Made by a program: the position numbers and the translations under genes. 64,000 bases of DNA from Nageia nagi (lineage: Eukaryota; Pinophyta). The notes under the pieces were generated by a model. The model was not told the origin of the DNA and made no database searches. It was given only the letters and a program-made list of their open reading frames with translations. The stretch is taken from positions 15,438,001 to 15,502,000 of the forward strand of contig JBITNC010000001.1 of the NCBI GenBank assembly GCA_050084985.1. The letters run 5' to 3'. Positions 60,670-64,000 of the stretch are shown here, piece after piece; within the stretch, counting starts at the first letter, position 1; each line of letters starts with the position of its first letter.

Positions 60670-63029
60670 ATGGAGACTCTTTTGCACCCAAACATATCTT
60701 AGTTGGTTCCAATTATGATATTTGGGAATCTAAGATGAAAGCAGAACTTCAATCATGAAAACTTTAGATGATTATCAGTGAAAATCAAGTTGCTCCATCA
60801 AGGGAGAAGGAACTTTCAGATTATGATATAAAAAATGATTTGAAAACCTCTATTATCTTTCATGTTATTTCAAATGAAATCCTCCTCATGATATCTTCTT
60901 CGAACTTTGCAAAAAGGAGTTTAGGATAAACTAAAAAGTATCTATCTTGGTACCAATTTCTCTAGAAGGTTCACCATTCTTTAAAAGTTACTTCAATCAC
61001 ATTAAGAGGAAAATAAAAGTATGGTAATATATTTGAATAAGGTTATTTAGGACCCAACTTGTGGGGTGTGGTTGCAAATGGATCAACAATGAGTTTTTGG
61101 CTTTCATCATCCTTCAAAGCCTTTGTACTAAATTTAATCATTTTATGATTGTTATTGAAACTAGGATTGATGATGAAAAATAAGTGTTCTCCTTGGAAAA
61201 TATATCAAGGCTTCTCTTGAAACATTAAAAAACACTTAACAATAAGGTGTTGATCACCACTCCTAAGGAGCCTTCTATGGCATTGGATCTAATGAAGCCT
61301 CACTTCAAAAATAAGATCCATAACCAAAAGAAGTGTTCTCATGCTCCTAAGAAGAACTTCAAGAAAGCTGGAAATAAGAAAAATTATGATCATGATAATT
61401 CAAAGAAAACCAAAGCTAAATTTAATAAAAATTATAATTTTTGTGACATTTATGGTCATAAGGAAGTTGATTGCTACAAGAAAAAGAAAGAATAAGGTGA
61501 AAAAGAATCTGGAAAATCAAACAAATCTAATAACAAGAAGAAGAACAAGAATTATACTTATGTTGCTACCTTTTACTCTATGTCTTGCACTTTTTCAAAT
61601 AATTAGATTGTTGATTTTGGATGCACTAATCACATGCATTTTGAAAAAGATAAGTTTGAAAACTTTTATAAGTATAAAAAAGATGCAGTTGTGATAGGTG
61701 ATAATTTAGTCCTTAAAGTTCGAGGTATTGGAAGTGTGTGGTTACAAGGAAAGATTCTTGAGAATATGCTTTATATGCTTAAATTCACTATAACTCTTCT
61801 TTTTGTAATTTATTTTGCAAGGAAGGATTACTCTTTTGAGTTTAACTCACATTCTTAATGCATGAAAAAGTGTCTTGCTACTTTGGTGAAAGGATTAATG
61901 AAAGATGACCTTTAAATTATGGATCAATCTCCAATAGAGATATGTCTTACAACTAATGTTTGCTCTAGAGGCAATCTTTGGCACCATTGATTAGGCCACC
62001 TAAACCATAAAAACATTCAAGTTATGACAGATCATGATCTTATAGAAGGTTTACCTACAATATCACCTACAATTGGTCTTCGTGATAAGTGTATTATAGG
62101 TAAAATGAATCGATAAAATTTTTTAAAAGATAAGATAACTAAAGCAACTCAACCTCTTCAACTTATACATTCAGATTTGATGGGTCCATTTTTGACTAAG
62201 TCACTTGGGGGAGCATCTTATGTATTGATATTTATTGATGATTACAATAGGATAACATTTGGTTATCTTATAAAGCATAAGGATCAAACCTTTGATAGGT
62301 TTAAAGATTTCAAAGCCTTGGTAGAAAATTATTCTGGATTCAAACTCAAGATGTTGAGATCTGATAATGGGAATGAGTATAATAGTAATGAATTCAATTA
62401 TTATTATACCAAGTATGGAATCAAGAGGTAGTTTATGATCCCTTACACTCCTCAGTAGAATGGTGTGCCGAAAGGAAAAATAAAACTATTCAAGAAATGG
62501 TAATATGTATGTTGGAAGATCTTCCTAGCTTCTTATGGGGTGAAGTTATAAATATTGCAATCTACATCTTAAATAGATATCTTAAGAAAGTAGTTGAAAA
62601 AAAAACTCCATATGAGGCATGGATAGGAAAGAAACCTAACATCTCTTACTTTAGGTTCTTTGGATGTGATCCTTATGCCTTTGTTGTTCTTTGTGGGCTA
62701 TGAAAATCAACATATAGGCTAAAATCTATACCAACCTTCCTCTATAGTATACTTTTTGTCAAGGGATGTAAAGTTTAATGAACTTCCTGAAGAATCTTCT
62801 TATTGTGGGAACCTTTATGAAGGTGATAATTCTTTTGTTGCACCTAATTGGATGGATGTTAGTGTGGATATATCACCTAAGAAATATAACTCTCCAACAT
62901 AAAGTATAACGAGAAGTATGAACCTTAACAAATCCTTAATTATCAAAATTAAAAATAAGAATGAGCCCTCATCCTTTAAAGAAGCTTTAAAGCACGAGTG
63001 TTGGATGAATGCTGTTGAGCATGGGTGAT
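60670..63029 (+). pseudogene. gag-pol of outer copia (broken, truncated in pol)
   Basis: Gag begins at ATG 60670; in a nearby frame it reads LVGSNYDIWESKMKAEL, typical of copia Gag. The zinc knuckle near 61430-61480 is degraded (FCDIYGHKEVDC, first Cys lost). The protease site near 61610 reads VDFGCTNHMHFEKD, where D-S/T-G is expected. Pre-integrase about 61975-62110: LGHLNHKNIQVMTDHDLIEG. Integrase 62160-62700 keeps IHSDLMGPF, IFIDDYNR and LRSDNGNEY, with a frame break near NGV before the Glu. It ends after EALKHECWMNAVEHG at 63029, just short of RT. Confidence 0.85.
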
Positions 63030-64000
63030 TGTCATTGTTGTCAACACGTGGTTTTGGCTGTGTCTTCGCACAGTAGTATGAGTTCATTTTAAGATCCCCA
63101 GGATGACGTTCCAGAATGAAATGATAAAGCTCAGTTGTGGAAAAATTTGGGTTCCAGAGAAGGTGAGAGTTGTTGAAAAGTCTGGGTTCCGAAGAAGGTG
63201 AGAGTTGTGGAAAAGCCCAGGTTCCGGAGAAGGTGAGGTCAGCAAAGAGAAATTAAGGAGCTGGAACCAGTTAATTAAGTATTCTGGAAGTAGAGCATTC
63301 TAGAAATATGAAGATGACATCAACGATTTCAGGTCTTAACCCAAAACCAGATCCCGGAAGCGATGAGGTCAACAAGGGGGGACTAAAAGAGCCAGAGCCA
63401 GCGAGTAAAACATTCCAGAAATATGAAGATGACGTCACAGGGAGAACAACGTTCACATTTTTGAATGAGCCCAGATCCCAAAAGCGATGAGGTCAGCAAG
63501 GGGTGACTAAAAGAGCCAGAGCCAGTGAGTAAAACATTTCGAAAGCAAGAGATGATGTCACGGGGAGAACGATGTTCACATTCTTTAATAGAACTGGGTT
63601 CTGAAGATGATGAGGTCAGCAAAGAGTGATCAAATAGCCGGAGCCAATGAGTAAAGCATTCTGAAATGCAGAGATGAGATCAGCAAAGAGAGATTGAAAA
63701 TCCGGAGTCCATAAAGTAAATGTTTCAGATTAAAAGGATGACATAACAGAGGATAAGATAGTCATGTTTTGGTAAAGATCGGAGTTTAGAGATGATGACA
63801 TCATGATGTAGGTGTTGAAAAGTTTGAAAAGCCACGTAGATACATTGGAACTCTCTTCCGGAGTCCGGAGATGATGACATCATGCAGGAAGCGTTTTACT
63901 CTACTTTCAGAGTCTGGAGATGATGACATCACGATGTATACAATAAACATCTGGTAAGCGAGACAAAGAGTCCAGGATTATCAGAAATACCATTATGAAG
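63030..64000 (+). repeat. LTR-like sequence with internal tandem repeats, cut by window edge
   Basis: It starts TGTCATTGTTGTCAACACG exactly where the outer copia pol breaks off, as expected for an LTR element inserted there. GATGAGGTCAGCAA-type repeats with GAGCCAGAGCCAG and GATGACGTCAC words recur at 63235, 63365, 63489 and 63612, with a half unit at 63676. Open frames here are repeat artefacts. No PBS or coding region falls in the window, so the superfamily is unknown. Confidence 0.6.

Larger units (their letters stand above)
49630..63029 (+). mobile_element. Outer Ty1/copia element, 5' LTR split by inner copy
   Basis: Plus-strand copia copy. Its 5' LTR starts TGTTTGAATTTG at 49630, is interrupted at 49889 by the inner element, resumes at 58100 and ends near 58305. 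Then follow the PBS at 58311, a long AT-rich leader, gag (from 60670) and pol. Pol stops abruptly at 63029 where another LTR-like sequence begins. The 3' end is outside the window or lost. Protein similarity to the inner copy is high enough to call one family. Confidence 0.82.

Noticed and set aside
63308-63622. Open frames on both strands near the right edge
   Set aside because: They are produced by tandem repeats whose unit is nearly a multiple of three, with no domain similarity.

Overview
The window looks like nuclear DNA of a land plant with a large, retrotransposon-rich genome. A gymnosperm, possibly a conifer, is the best guess, but this rests only on architecture: AT-rich sequence, one 28-kb gene with several multi-kilobase introns, and many old, stop-riddled LTR and LINE elements. 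No bacterial-type gene organisation is present, and most long open frames are chance or transposon remnants.

The only host gene I can support is a complete Pescadillo (PES) gene on the minus strand. It runs from the start codon at 44537 to the stop at 16440. I could place 14 coding exons (1860 nt, 619 residues), all with GT-AG introns, matching phases and no internal stop. Introns are either short (88-273 bp), middle-sized (about 0.9-2.8 kb) or very long (5.4, 7.4 and 7.6 kb). The long ones hold inserted elements: a short LTR-like relic and a possible SINE in intron 13; an LTR element with target duplication AAATC (24228-27717) and a LINE (28135-29940) in intron 9; a LINE (36140-37570) and an LTR element with target duplication GTTTT (38880-42528) in intron 3. 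A telo-box lies about 95 bp upstream of the start codon, as is common in plant ribosome-biogenesis genes.

Left of the gene (1-16150) lies a minus-strand Ty3/gypsy gag-protease remnant with its PBS and LTR, running off the left edge. Next is a plus-strand gypsy pol remnant (2894-5694) with two successive RNase H domains, the mark of the Tat lineage. About 3.5 kb after it, an antisense broken reading frame (about 9240-10680) resembles the plant mobile domain (PMD), consistent with an antisense extra ORF carried by the Tat element. 10.7-16.1 kb is AT-rich with no gene I recognise.

Right of the gene (44.6-64 kb) is a minus-strand LINE reverse transcriptase remnant, then unassigned repeats, then a nest of two Ty1/copia elements of one family. 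A minus-strand copy (49890-58099, two 504-bp LTRs) sits inside the 5' LTR of a plus-strand copy (49630-63029). The outer pol is cut at 63030, where a new LTR-like sequence with about 124-bp internal repeats begins and runs off the right edge.

The observations I rate highest are: the intron-3 element, whose copia-type gag start runs into a long acidic, Cys-containing unknown frame instead of pol; the antisense PMD frame downstream of the Tat pol; the self-nested copia pair sharing a palindrome at the same place in U3; and the duplicated LTR-PBS-leader piece inside the intron-9 element.
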